Below are positions 39,576 through 48,384 of a DNA stretch of 59,566 bases, in pieces. The notes beneath the pieces are model-generated. The model worked only from the letters and a program-made list of their open reading frames with translations, had not been told where the DNA came from and searched no databases. The DNA is from Halioglobus sp. Its GTDB lineage: Bacteria > Pseudomonadota > Gammaproteobacteria > Pseudomonadales > Halieaceae. Location of the stretch: positions 1 to 59,566 of the forward strand of contig JARFQU010000132.1 of assembly GCA_029287595.1 (NCBI GenBank), in the 5' to 3' direction. The translations under genes and the position numbers were made by a program. Each line of letters starts with the position of its first letter. The first letter of the stretch is position 1.

Positions 39576-40316
39576 TTACGGGTAAGCCTGCGGGTCCAGG
39601 CGGTGCATTTCCGCCTCGATCCAGCGCTCAACCTCCTCCATCAACTCACCGGCTTCCCGACCTTCTGAAGGCACCGGCTCGCCGATCGAGACGTCAATGG
39701 TACCAGGCAAAAACGAAAAAGAACGGGCTGGCCAACACCGCCCTGAGGTAACGGCAATAGGTATAACATAGGCGCCAGTGGTCACCGCGAGTCGGGTAGC
39801 GCCACTTTTGTAATTGCCTTTTTTGCCCCGTTCAATGCGAGTACCCTCGGGAAACATAATAACCCACTTGCCCCGGTCCATCAGCACCTGACCCTGCTCT
39901 GCAACCTTGCTCCAGGCCTCACTGCGCTTGCCGCGATCGATATGAATCATGCCCAGGCTCCCGATACACCAACCAAAAATCGGGATGCGCAACAGTTCTT
40001 TCTTAAATACATAAGCCAGCGGATGGGAGGTCATGCTGGGGAAAAAAAAGGTTTCCCAGGTAGACTGATGCTTGGGACACAGGATTACCCGCCGCATATC
40101 ATCTGCTGCGGGCAGGTTATCTTCCCCGTGCAAGCGGTACTGCACACCGCCCAGGATCCGCGCCGCACCGACGACACCTTTTAGCCAGGGCACCGCGAAC
40201 CACCACCACAGTTTGTCGTGTGGTAAAAACAGCGTGCAAAACACCAGGGCCAGCCCCATCGGGATAATAGATATTACTATCCATGCGAATACCAGGGTGG
40301 AACGAATAAAGTTCAT
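39576..40316 (-). CDS. plsC: 1-acyl-sn-glycerol-3-phosphate acyltransferase
   Basis: 246 aa. Acylates lysophosphatidic acid to phosphatidic acid at the inner membrane. An N-terminal membrane helix precedes the acyltransferase motifs PKHQSTWETFF (motif I, here H-x4-E with H83 and E88 instead of H-x4-D) and MFPEGTRIERGKKG (motif III). The HQSTWE variant is, as far as I know, normal in this gammaproteobacterial subclass. Confidence 0.9.
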   Translation of the reverse strand: MNFIRSTLVFAWIVISIIPMGLALVFCTLFLPHDKLWWWFAVPWLKGVVGAARILGGVQYRLHGEDNLPAADDMRRVILCPKHQSTWETFFFPSMTSHPLAYVFKKELLRIPIFGWCIGSLGMIHIDRGKRSEAWSKVAEQGQVLMDRGKWVIMFPEGTRIERGKKGNYKSGATRLAVTTGAYVIPIAVTSGRCWPARSFSFLPGTIDVSIGEPVPSEGREAGELMEEVERWIEAEMHRLDPQAYP

Positions 40317-40442
40317 GCAGATAGTTCCGGAAACTTACTGTGGTGCATTAAAGCAGATTGTGGCGCCCAGAGAAAATATGCTGACTGTTTTCTGCGGCAA
40401 ATAGCGTTACCATGGACATGAAAACGCTGCAGGGCACCTTTA

Positions 40443-41498
40443 ATGGCGATGCGACATCCCCGGCTTAACTCACTAAGTAATGCAGCCTGTGCCGACGGGG
40501 ACCACTGCCACGAAAATGAATTGGTGCACAGGTGCGCCAGCAAGGCCCTGCAACGCTTGCGCGCCTGCTTACTCCTGTTCTGCTTTGCGGGGATGGCCGG
40601 GCAGGTTCATCCTGCCGAAAGCACGCGCCAGGAATTGGTGCGCGATAACCGGGTGCTGGAAATTCACATCAGCACCCATTTCAGCGAAAACATGCGCCAG
40701 AACCTGGTGGAGTGGCTGAATTTCATCGCCACCTCATTGCAACAGGTGTATGGCCACTGGCCGCGACAACGCTGGCAGATCTCCGTGACCCCCACATCAG
40801 CTGGATCCGCTGACCCCATACCCTGGGCACAGGTCCACCGGGGTGAACCTGACCGCGTGGAGTTCTTTACCGCAGCCCGGGCCAGCGTAGCCGAGTTAAA
40901 ACGGGCCTGGACCAGCTACCACGAACTCGCCCATCTGCTCATCCCCTATCGTGGCTACGGAGACGCATGGTTCAGCGAGGGTCTGGCCAGTTACTACCAG
41001 AACATCCTGCAGGCGCGCAGTGGCGTAATCACCGAGCAGCAGATGTGGCAAAAGCTATACGATGGCTATCAGCGCGGCCTGGCCGATACCGCGTTCGATG
41101 GTGTGGCGCTGCAGGAAGCCAGCAAACGAATGCGTCAGCAAGGCGGTTTCATGCGGGTCTACTGGAGCGGCGCCTGGTATTTCCTGGCGGCAGACGCTCG
41201 CCTGCGCCAGCAATCCGGCGGTAAATACACATTGGATATGGCCCTTGAAAAACTCAATGGGTGTTGCGCAGACCAGCAACTGTCGGTCGTCGAAATCGTG
41301 AGCAGGCTGGACCAGCTGAACCGGGTGATCCTGTTCCAGGGCCTGTATGAAGAACTGGTGAACTCCACAAGTATCCCTCCCTATGAGCCCATCTATGCCA
41401 GCCTGGGCATAGCGCTGGACAACGGCAAGGTCGTACTGCAGAGCAGTGGCCCGGGTGCGCGCCTACGGCAGCAGATTGCCAGCGGCAAGACCCTGTAA
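40443..41498 (+). CDS. Putative M61/M1-like zinc metallopeptidase, secreted
   Basis: 351 aa by the first ATG; the true start is uncertain because the probable signal segment (LRACLLLFCFAGMAGQVHPA) begins near residue 39. The active-site signature HELAH (160-164) is followed by WFSEGLASYYQ, with E179 as the likely third zinc ligand, 15 residues after H164. That is shorter than the usual M1/M61 spacing. The C-terminal YASLGIALDNGKVVL resembles the end of M61-like domains. Substrate unknown. Confidence 0.7.
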   Translation: MAMRHPRLNSLSNAACADGDHCHENELVHRCASKALQRLRACLLLFCFAGMAGQVHPAESTRQELVRDNRVLEIHISTHFSENMRQNLVEWLNFIATSLQQVYGHWPRQRWQISVTPTSAGSADPIPWAQVHRGEPDRVEFFTAARASVAELKRAWTSYHELAHLLIPYRGYGDAWFSEGLASYYQNILQARSGVITEQQMWQKLYDGYQRGLADTAFDGVALQEASKRMRQQGGFMRVYWSGAWYFLAADARLRQQSGGKYTLDMALEKLNGCCADQQLSVVEIVSRLDQLNRVILFQGLYEELVNSTSIPPYEPIYASLGIALDNGKVVLQSSGPGARLRQQIASGKTL

Positions 41499-41561
41499 TT
41501 GTCCGCTGGCGGCGTTATACTAAGCCGTTTGCAAGCTGCCAATTGAAGGCGAACCAGGCCA

Positions 41562-41897
41562 TTGAAAAAACCCGTATCAAAAGATGATATTCGCGCTGAA
41601 CTGGAGAATGCCACAGAACGCTTTCTGCAACAGGGCGGAAATGTGGAAAACATCCCCCGGGGCATCAGCGGCAAGGATCCCGGGGATGCCCCGATTTTCC
41701 TCAATCGCAGATTATTCGTGGAACCCCGCACCAAACGCACCCTGGTGCCGGAAGTGGTAGCGGCAATCGAGGCGCGCCGCAAGGACAAGATGTCGCGTAA
41801 ACCTCAGCGCAAGCGCAGTCGTCTGCCGCAGCCACGACGCAAAATTATCTACGATGATTTCGGTGAACCACTAAGGAAGGTCTGGGTGGAAGACTAG
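41562..41897 (+). CDS. Small basic protein of unknown function
   Basis: 111 aa with a TTG start; no in-frame ATG is close. GAAGG lies upstream. The N-terminal part (ELENATERFLQQGGNVENIPRGISG) recalls the short conserved motif of some gammaproteobacterial regulators. The middle is basic (RRKDKMSRKPQRKRSRLPQPRR) and could bind nucleic acid, and the end is acidic-aromatic (DDFGEPLRKVWVED). No function assigned. Confidence 0.65.
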   Translation: MKKPVSKDDIRAELENATERFLQQGGNVENIPRGISGKDPGDAPIFLNRRLFVEPRTKRTLVPEVVAAIEARRKDKMSRKPQRKRSRLPQPRRKIIYDDFGEPLRKVWVED

Positions 41898-41916
41898 AGA
41901 TTTTTAAGCAAAGAAA

Positions 41917-41936
41917 AAAGGGGCCGAAGCCCCTTT
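41917..41936. terminator. Bidirectional intrinsic terminator
   Basis: Stem AAAGGGGC/GCCCCTTT with a 4-nt loop, which reads TTCG on the minus strand, an extra-stable tetraloop. A run of six T follows on the minus strand and three on the plus strand. It sits in the 60 bp between the convergent small basic gene and the sortase substrate gene, so it terminates both. Confidence 0.85.
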
Positions 41937-41957
41937 CAGTACACACTAGCTTATCAT

Positions 41958-42542
41958 TCAGGAAAAGCGACGGCGAACGCCACTCAGCAGACCACCCAGC
42001 GCCAGGAAGGCACCGCCAGCCAGACCGATCAGGAACAACGGGCTTGCCGTGGTAGGCATTTCCGTAGCTGCACCAATATCCATCATGTCGGAATCATCCA
42101 GACCGTCATCGTCTACCACTGCCAGGGCGAAACGATCTTCGGGCAGGTACACGTTCAGCTCCTGACCACGAGACAGATCGCTGGCGCGATAACTGCGACC
42201 GGCAATATTTGCACGCCAGCTGCTATCCAGCGTCACCGAGCGGCTGTCGCCCAGGGTACCGTCGGTATGCTTGGGACGAAATGTCATGGTGTTGCCACGC
42301 ACACGAACCACCTCAACAGAAGTCTTGGCGTACAACTTGCCGTCCTTCTCGTACACGGTCTGACACATCGCCGCAATGTCAGGATTCAGCGCCAGTACTT
42401 CCGCAGACCAGTTCAGGTCGGCACAAGTGACTGTAGTACTTTGCACTGCACCGGTACTGGTGGTCTCCTGCGCCATCAGCTGTCCCGCTGACAGGGCAAG
42501 TGCCATTCCTACTGCTGCTACTACCTTCTTCTTCTTGGACAT
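41958..42542 (-). CDS. Exported protein with LPxTA-like C-terminal sorting signal
   Basis: 194 aa from the ATG at 42542, preceded by a perfect AAAGGAGGA. Signal peptide 1-25 (KKKKVVAAVGMALALSAG, cut after MAQ). The mature part has two Cys (40, 60) that could form a disulfide, and a strand-rich domain. The end is a textbook sorting signal: MPTTA (162-166), a hydrophobic stretch (168-187), then RRR (190-192). The sortase gene ends 13 bp upstream. No family is recognised for the mature domain. Confidence 0.85.
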   Translation of the reverse strand: MSKKKKVVAAVGMALALSAGQLMAQETTSTGAVQSTTVTCADLNWSAEVLALNPDIAAMCQTVYEKDGKLYAKTSVEVVRVRGNTMTFRPKHTDGTLGDSRSVTLDSSWRANIAGRSYRASDLSRGQELNVYLPEDRFALAVVDDDGLDDSDMMDIGAATEMPTTASPLFLIGLAGGAFLALGGLLSGVRRRFS

Positions 42543-42555
42543 GTCAAATCCTCCT

Positions 42556-43269
42556 TTAGTTTTGATTGACATAGGTTGTGTCGAGCTGCGCGGTCACGAT
42601 GAATCGCTTGGGCGCATGCCCGACAAAATAAAACGGGTAACAGGTCACCAGGGTGACCGTCTGATCCTTGGTATCTCGTAACAGGCGCTTATCGCCGATT
42701 GCCACTATTTCGGTGGCGGCAATGTGAAAACGCTTGGGGCCTTCCAGGGTCTCCAGCAAGATGGGGTCGCCCACTTTGATATCTTTGAGGGCGCGAAAAT
42801 AACCGTCCCGGTGGCCCGAGATACCGATATTGCCGGGTTCATGGGGATAGGCCATGCCGTCAATGATACCGGCGCCACGGTCCATCACCAGTTCCGAATT
42901 GCTCTGGTAGACCGGCACTTTGACTCCAACCGAAGGGATTTCCAGCACGCCCACCACGGGCGGCAGCTCCGCCTGCAGACTGGCCTGGTAATCGGCGACG
43001 CGGCCGGGCGCCCACAGGCTGGTGTCGGGCTCGCCTACGCTCTGTTCAAAGGCAAATTCAGTCGCTGGAGCATCTGCAGGAGGCTGCCCTGTAATGGAGG
43101 ACTCAGCAATATGGGCATCGGCGGCCTGTTGAAATTCAGAGATCCCACTTTGACGCTCCACTTCACCCTGGGCCAGTTGCACCAGGAAAAAGCCGGACAG
43201 CACGATACCCGCCGCGTAGCAAAGCAACTCCCCCGAACGGTATACCAGTGCATCCAGTCTAACCGGCAT
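42556..43269 (-). CDS. Sortase (class D-like) in a Gram-negative genome
   Basis: 237 aa. An N-terminal membrane anchor (about 15-33) and an Ala/Pro-rich linker (about 35-100) lead to the sortase beta-barrel. The catalytic residues are H153 in GISGHRDGYF, C210 in TLVTCYPF, and R222 in APKRF. The TLVTC context and barrel resemble class D enzymes, whose known substrates carry LPNTA-type motifs. The adjacent MPTTA protein fits that preference. First gene of a two-gene unit. Confidence 0.92.
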   Translation of the reverse strand: MPVRLDALVYRSGELLCYAAGIVLSGFFLVQLAQGEVERQSGISEFQQAADAHIAESSITGQPPADAPATEFAFEQSVGEPDTSLWAPGRVADYQASLQAELPPVVGVLEIPSVGVKVPVYQSNSELVMDRGAGIIDGMAYPHEPGNIGISGHRDGYFRALKDIKVGDPILLETLEGPKRFHIAATEIVAIGDKRLLRDTKDQTVTLVTCYPFYFVGHAPKRFIVTAQLDTTYVNQN

Positions 43270-43642
43270 GTTTCAGTGCATTCCCCTAAGCAGATGCAAC
43301 TTTAAAGCCCGCCTGCAGGCCAGCGCCTGCAAAAACGTTACGTAAACCACAGTCTATATTCTAGTATCTTTATTCAAAGACGCCAGCTTATGTCGATATT
43401 GAAATATAAGCGTGCAATGTAACCCCATTATTCTAACGACTGCAATAGCAATTTAGGCGCCGTTCATGCTTTTAACGTATATCAATGAGACACCAAGCGC
43501 TTTATCTCGCCATAAGCCGTACAGAAATAGCCGCCTGGTATCCACTATTTAAACTGACAGCACCGCCGATGCTTATTGCATTGCAATAAAATTCAAGCAT
43601 GACTACCTTAACACGCTTAACCGTCCCCGGAGTGCCACCGCA
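43270..43642. other. AT-rich 373-bp divergent control region
   Basis: Separates the sortase unit (minus) from the epoxide hydrolase (plus). It is clearly lower in GC than its neighbours. It contains a hairpin-forming GCAGGC/GCCTGC dyad near the sortase leader and a nested palindrome close to the hydrolase (separate entry). No supported gene. Confidence 0.7.
43569..43600. promoter_or_regulatory. Nested palindrome upstream of the epoxide hydrolase gene
   Basis: Inner perfect dyad TTATTGCA-T-TGCAATAA (43573-43589), with outer arms ATGCTT (43569-43574) and AAGCAT (43595-43600). It lies 43 bp before the hydrolase ATG. The length and symmetry suit a dimeric repressor such as a TetR-type protein, but no regulator gene is adjacent. 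Confidence 0.5.
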
Positions 43643-44794
43643 ATGAGTGATGCAATCACGCCATTTACCGTTAATATTGCCGAGTCTGAGTTACAGGACC
43701 TGCGACGGCGGCTGCAGCAAACGCGCTGGCCCGAACGGGAGACCTGCGACGACTGGAGTCAGGGAATGCCGTTGGCCTACACCCGTGAACTGGCGGACTA
43801 CTGGGCAACAGACTACGACTGGCGCCGCTTTGAGCGCAAACTCAACAGCTGGCCCCATTTCATAACCTGCATCGACGACCTGGACATACACTTCATCCAC
43901 TGCAGGAGCCCCCACGAGGACGCCCTGCCGCTGATTATTTCCTACGGCTGGCCCGGTTCAGTGGTGGAATTTCACAAAATCATTGACGCTCTGACCGATC
44001 CCACCGCCCACGGCGGCAAAGCCGAAGATGCCTTTCACGTGGTGGCACCCTCACTGCCCGGCTTCGATTTCTCCGGCAAACCCGAGACCACCGGTACTTC
44101 AGTAGAAAAAATCGGCGGCATGTGGGGGCAACTGATGGCCAGGCTGGGGTATGACCGCTATGTGGCCCAGGGTGGCGACTGGGGCAGTATGATCACCCAA
44201 AGCATGGGCCAGACGGAAACCACCCATTGCGCGGGCATTCACATCAATATGCCGATAGTCGCGCCCGACCCGGAAACCATGGACCAACTCACCCCCCAGG
44301 AGCAGTCGGCCCTGGAGGGGATTAGCTTTTACAGCGAGTGGGGCTCTGGATACTCCAAGCAGCAGTCCACCCGCCCGCAGACGCTGGCCTATGGCCTGGC
44401 GGACTCTCCGGTTGGTCAAATGGCCTGGATTATCGAGAAATTCTACGCCTGGACGGACTGTGAGCAGGACGGCGTCAGCCATCCCGAGAACATATTGTCG
44501 CGGGATGAAATGCTGGATAACGTCATGATGTACTGGCTCAACAATTGCGCAGCCAGCTCAGCGCGACTGTACTGGGAAAGTTACCGAACTCCCAACCTGG
44601 ACCCCATTACCATGCCCGTGGGTTGTACTGTTTTTCCACGGGAGATCTTTCGCTGCAGCCGGCGCTGGGCCCTGAAACGTTTTTCCAACTTGATTCACTG
44701 GGGCGAGCCCGAGCGCGGCGGTCATTTCGCCGCCCTGGAGCAGCCGGAGATTTTTCTACAGGAGGTGCGCGACTGCTTTCGCCAACTACGCTGA
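43643..44794 (+). CDS. Epoxide hydrolase (EHN family, alpha/beta fold)
   Basis: 383 aa. The N-terminal EHN domain (ITPFTVNIAESELQDLRRRLQQTRWPE) is followed by an alpha/beta hydrolase core. The nucleophile is D179 in AQGGDWGSM, and the catalytic His is H361 in ERGGHFAALEQPE. This is the juvenile-hormone/microsomal-type family, opening epoxides to diols. The HGxP-like oxyanion segment reads SYGWPGSVVEF. Substrate not determinable. Confidence 0.93.
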   Translation: MSDAITPFTVNIAESELQDLRRRLQQTRWPERETCDDWSQGMPLAYTRELADYWATDYDWRRFERKLNSWPHFITCIDDLDIHFIHCRSPHEDALPLIISYGWPGSVVEFHKIIDALTDPTAHGGKAEDAFHVVAPSLPGFDFSGKPETTGTSVEKIGGMWGQLMARLGYDRYVAQGGDWGSMITQSMGQTETTHCAGIHINMPIVAPDPETMDQLTPQEQSALEGISFYSEWGSGYSKQQSTRPQTLAYGLADSPVGQMAWIIEKFYAWTDCEQDGVSHPENILSRDEMLDNVMMYWLNNCAASSARLYWESYRTPNLDPITMPVGCTVFPREIFRCSRRWALKRFSNLIHWGEPERGGHFAALEQPEIFLQEVRDCFRQLR

Positions 44795-44804
44795 AAATGC
44801 GCGC

Positions 44805-46439
44805 CTAAAGCGAGTAATCCTTGTTAGTGATCAGGCTGTTACTGAAGGAGGGCTCGTCCTCGTCCTCGTCACCTTCATTTACGCCCGCCGGCTCCAGCAA
44901 AAAATCAGGCTCTTCAGTTTGATCGTCCAGCGCCTGCCAGCCGAAGGAGGTTCCCGCGCTTGCCGGCAAGCTCTCCGGGCTTGCTGCAGGAGCGCTGTCC
45001 AAATCGACCACCGATACACTGGTACGTGAATGATCGCTGCTGTCCAGCGGATGGGGTTTGTCGCGGGTAGCGGGTAGTTCCACGGGCAACTCTTCCACCA
45101 GTTCCAGGGGCGTGCCCGTATGCAGCGCGGTATCAGGCGTTAGATCTGATAACAGCGGTGGCGGCGGCTCGGGCCAGGACAAGGACTCCCCCTGGTCGGG
45201 AAATTGATACGCCGCTTCCGGCAGTGCCGGATCCAGTGTTTCAGGGACGGGCTCCAGGGGCAAGGTCTTCTCAGCTATGTGCGGTTGAGGTTCTGAATCG
45301 TTCTCGCCGATGGAGTGCCCGCGGATACTGCTGCCTATAAATTCCAGGTTCTGCAGCGCCACATCGAACAACCCGGGAGCAGGTTCAGTCTCACCTGCAG
45401 GCGCCATAGCGTCCGCCAGGCGCCTCCCGCTAGTCACCGGCGCCGCCGCCATCGCCCTGGCCAGGTTAGGTGTGTGGCCGGGAGCGGCGGTTACACCGAC
45501 TTGCGCAAGCGCCGATCTGTCCAACATCACCGCCTGCTCCGCCAGGGTAGGCATTGGATCTTTGGCAACCTGGCTATCGCCAGCCCGCCGCGCAGCAGCG
45601 TCCGCCATGATCGGCAGGGGCAATTCGTCCGGGGCGCGCTGGGTCGCGGCCGGTTCGACCTCCCTGGCCACGGCGTCACCGGCAACAGCCAATAACGGCA
45701 TATCCTGCTGTTCTTCCGTCACTTCCGGGCTCGGCCCATCGACGTCCTCGCGAAGCGCGCGCTGCTTCAGAACCTCATGGGCGCAATCGGACCAGCGACC
45801 AAAATGCGAAGATTCCGCCGGGTCGGGCATGCGGTGTTTGCGGAAACTGCGCATGGTTTCCATGAAACGTTGCTTGACCGCGCGATAATGATAGATGTGA
45901 TCTTCGGTATTGAGGGGCATGACATCCGTGCCACCGCGAATAATAAGCATCTGTGGCGGCAACTGGCCCTGCAGACTATGTAACAGGTCCGCCAGAAAGC
46001 ACAGCCGAAAGGCCGAGTGCATTGTGGTCTTGGACTGGGTATTACAGGGCACATAAAGAAATTCACCCAGATCGGAAAACCCGCTGGTGCGCATCAGCAA
46101 ATTGGCTGAACCGGACAAAGGGCCAAGGGCCACCTGCCCGTTGACAATAAAGTCTACACCGCTGCGCATCGCCTCCAGCGTGGCGCTGCGGCGACGCGAC
46201 TCGTCCGCTTCCCAGTCGACCAGAAAGACATCGCGACCCTCGGCGCAAAGGGTATCGGCAACCTCGTCCTGCCGCTCCATGCTGTTGTGCGGGGCCTGGG
46301 AATCGACATCCGGCGGGATGCCGTGATCTGGGTTTTCAAGGGTCAGGCGCTCCATCCAGCAAGCGAAAGGAGATTCCCGGAAAAGGACAAAGTCTTCTGA
46401 GGTATACGTGACGGCGTTATCGACAGAATAGCGATACAT
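44805..46439 (-). CDS. Degenerate RecB-like nuclease domain with long acidic tail
   Basis: 544 aa from the ATG at 46439 (MYRYSVDNAVTYTSEDFVLF). Residues 1-230 resemble the TM0106-type RecB-family nuclease (SGVDFIVNGQVALGPLSG, LHSLQGQLPP, HYRAVKQRF). At the catalytic D...DTK positions this protein has N113 (SGSANLLMR) and N133/Q135 (PCNTQ), so it is probably inactive. Residues 231-544 are low-complexity, acidic and Pro/Ala-rich, with no visible domain. It may be a binding protein derived from a nuclease. Confidence 0.65.
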   Translation of the reverse strand: MYRYSVDNAVTYTSEDFVLFRESPFACWMERLTLENPDHGIPPDVDSQAPHNSMERQDEVADTLCAEGRDVFLVDWEADESRRRSATLEAMRSGVDFIVNGQVALGPLSGSANLLMRTSGFSDLGEFLYVPCNTQSKTTMHSAFRLCFLADLLHSLQGQLPPQMLIIRGGTDVMPLNTEDHIYHYRAVKQRFMETMRSFRKHRMPDPAESSHFGRWSDCAHEVLKQRALREDVDGPSPEVTEEQQDMPLLAVAGDAVAREVEPAATQRAPDELPLPIMADAAARRAGDSQVAKDPMPTLAEQAVMLDRSALAQVGVTAAPGHTPNLARAMAAAPVTSGRRLADAMAPAGETEPAPGLFDVALQNLEFIGSSIRGHSIGENDSEPQPHIAEKTLPLEPVPETLDPALPEAAYQFPDQGESLSWPEPPPPLLSDLTPDTALHTGTPLELVEELPVELPATRDKPHPLDSSDHSRTSVSVVDLDSAPAASPESLPASAGTSFGWQALDDQTEEPDFLLEPAGVNEGDEDEDEPSFSNSLITNKDYSL

Positions 46440-46610
46440 AATTACGGCTTGCTTCCCCTCCCCTGGCTGCAAACAGCGAAAGCACTACTTTCACTTAAGC
46501 CGTTTGACTATTTATATCGAAATGGCTGGCGGCTGTCCAGAATCGCAGGAAAAAACTCTGCGAGCGGTGCGATAGACAGGCCCGGATAAGGAGGAAAGCC
46601 GCGCCTGTCG

Positions 46611-48320
46611 TCATTGGCGCCGGTAGATCGTCGCCCCACCTACCAGGGTGCGCTCCACCTGCAGTTCGCGCATGGCCATGGGATCCTCCAGCGGGTTTCC
46701 GGAAAGTACCACCAGGTCGGCATATTTGCCTGGCTCGAGAGAACCGCGGTTGTCTTCCTGGAATACCTGCCATGCCGCATCGATAGTGACAGCGCGCAGT
46801 GCGCTCATAACGTCGATACGCTGCTCCGGCCCCAACACATCGCCGCCATAGGTCTGACGAAACACCTGGCTCCACACGGCCTGCAGGGGTTGCATGGGCA
46901 CCACGGGGGTGTCCAGGTGTGAACTGAAGCGCAGGCCGTGCTCCTGGGCCCAGCGGGCAGGACTGATAACCGCCGCGCGCTCGGGGCCGATAAAAATATC
47001 GCGGTGACGATCACCCCAATACCAGGTATGGGCACTAAAGAAACTGGGGGTCACGCCCAGCGCTTTCATGCGCGCGACCTGGTCTTCCCGGGCCATCTGC
47101 GAATGCACGAGGATCATGCGCGGGTCCTCCCGCGGATAGGCGTCCTGGGCGGCTTCAAAGGCGTCGAGAATATCTTCGATCGACTCATCGCCATTACCGT
47201 GTATTGCCAACTGGTAACCCGCGCGGTGCAAAGCCAGGACCTGCTCAAACAAATCCTCTCTGGGCACAGCGGCGTAACCACGATACCGGTGGTCACCGTG
47301 GAAGGGCGAATGATAGGGCTGGCTGAGGTAGCCGGTATAACCCTGTATGCTGCCATCGGCAATGATCTTCACCGCAGACATGTGCAGTCGATCCGTATTG
47401 TAATCCTGCGGATCGTAGGACCCGTCGGCGAGGGCCTGGGCAAAATCTCGCTGAAATGGAAATAGTTCCAGCCGCAGCGGAATAACACCCAGCTTGCTGA
47501 ACAGCGACAAGCCCTGCGCCAGTTGCGGTGGCACGCCGCCCGATTGAGCGGTGGTCACGCCAATGGCAGCGTATTCCGCGGTGGCCGCTTTTATCATCTG
47601 GAAGACCTGCATCAGGGTCAAATCCTGCAACAACGCCATCACCTCCTTGGTCGCAGTTTCTTCCAGCAGACCGTTAGGCTCACTCGAACCCGGGCGCCGC
47701 CCTATTACCCCACCTTCGGGGTCAGGCGTGTTGGCGTCGATGCCAAAAGTCGCCAGCGCCACGCTATTCAGCACCGCCAGGTGCCCCGACACATGGCTGA
47801 CAACGATAGGGTGGTCAGTGGAGACGGTATCAAGTTCCGCCCGGGTGGGATGGCGCTGCTCTCGCAGCAAGGTATCGTCGTAGCCCATACCCATGACCCA
47901 CTCGCCAGCCTCTGCCCGGTCCGCCCAGCGCTTCATTTCCGCGAGCAATTGCGACATGTCCGTGATTGTTCCCACGGGCGGGCTACTGACGTCCGCAGCC
48001 ATTGTGCCGAATCCGGAATAGGGAAAATGTCCGTGGGCATCGACAAACCCGGGCAACAAGGTGCGCCCACGCAAATCAACCACTTCGGTCTCCGCTCCCA
48101 CCAATGCCATGATTTCATCAGTAGCGCCCACCGCCTCGATGCGGTCCCCGCGCAAAGAGATAGCCTGGGCAATACGGTTTTCTGCATCCATGGTGAGCAC
48201 GTCGCCATTAATAAACACCTGGTGCTCCGGCGGCGCGGGAACACGGATAGCGATTTTCACCAAAACACCCAGTCCGACCACCAGGGCCAGGACCACCAGC
48301 ACAGCAGATTTCCAATTCAT
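46611..48320 (-). CDS. Membrane-anchored amidohydrolase (YtcJ-like)
   Basis: 569 aa from the ATG at 48320, with AGGAAAG upstream. An N-terminal hydrophobic anchor (MNWKSAVLVVLALVVGLGVL) precedes an amidohydrolase barrel. The metal ligands include VDAHGHFPYSG, AIHGNGDESIE and the later HLDTPVVPM. YtcJ-like enzymes hydrolyse N-formyl or cyclic amide bonds, but substrates are mostly unknown. It follows two acyl-CoA dehydrogenase genes on the same strand (gap 64 bp). Confidence 0.9.
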   Translation of the reverse strand: MNWKSAVLVVLALVVGLGVLVKIAIRVPAPPEHQVFINGDVLTMDAENRIAQAISLRGDRIEAVGATDEIMALVGAETEVVDLRGRTLLPGFVDAHGHFPYSGFGTMAADVSSPPVGTITDMSQLLAEMKRWADRAEAGEWVMGMGYDDTLLREQRHPTRAELDTVSTDHPIVVSHVSGHLAVLNSVALATFGIDANTPDPEGGVIGRRPGSSEPNGLLEETATKEVMALLQDLTLMQVFQMIKAATAEYAAIGVTTAQSGGVPPQLAQGLSLFSKLGVIPLRLELFPFQRDFAQALADGSYDPQDYNTDRLHMSAVKIIADGSIQGYTGYLSQPYHSPFHGDHRYRGYAAVPREDLFEQVLALHRAGYQLAIHGNGDESIEDILDAFEAAQDAYPREDPRMILVHSQMAREDQVARMKALGVTPSFFSAHTWYWGDRHRDIFIGPERAAVISPARWAQEHGLRFSSHLDTPVVPMQPLQAVWSQVFRQTYGGDVLGPEQRIDVMSALRAVTIDAAWQVFQEDNRGSLEPGKYADLVVLSGNPLEDPMAMRELQVERTLVGGATIYRRQ

Positions 48321-48384
48321 ATGAACTTTCCTGTCACGCTCAAAACCATCGGGTGCGCGGCTATTCGTGTCAACTGCCTGCACA

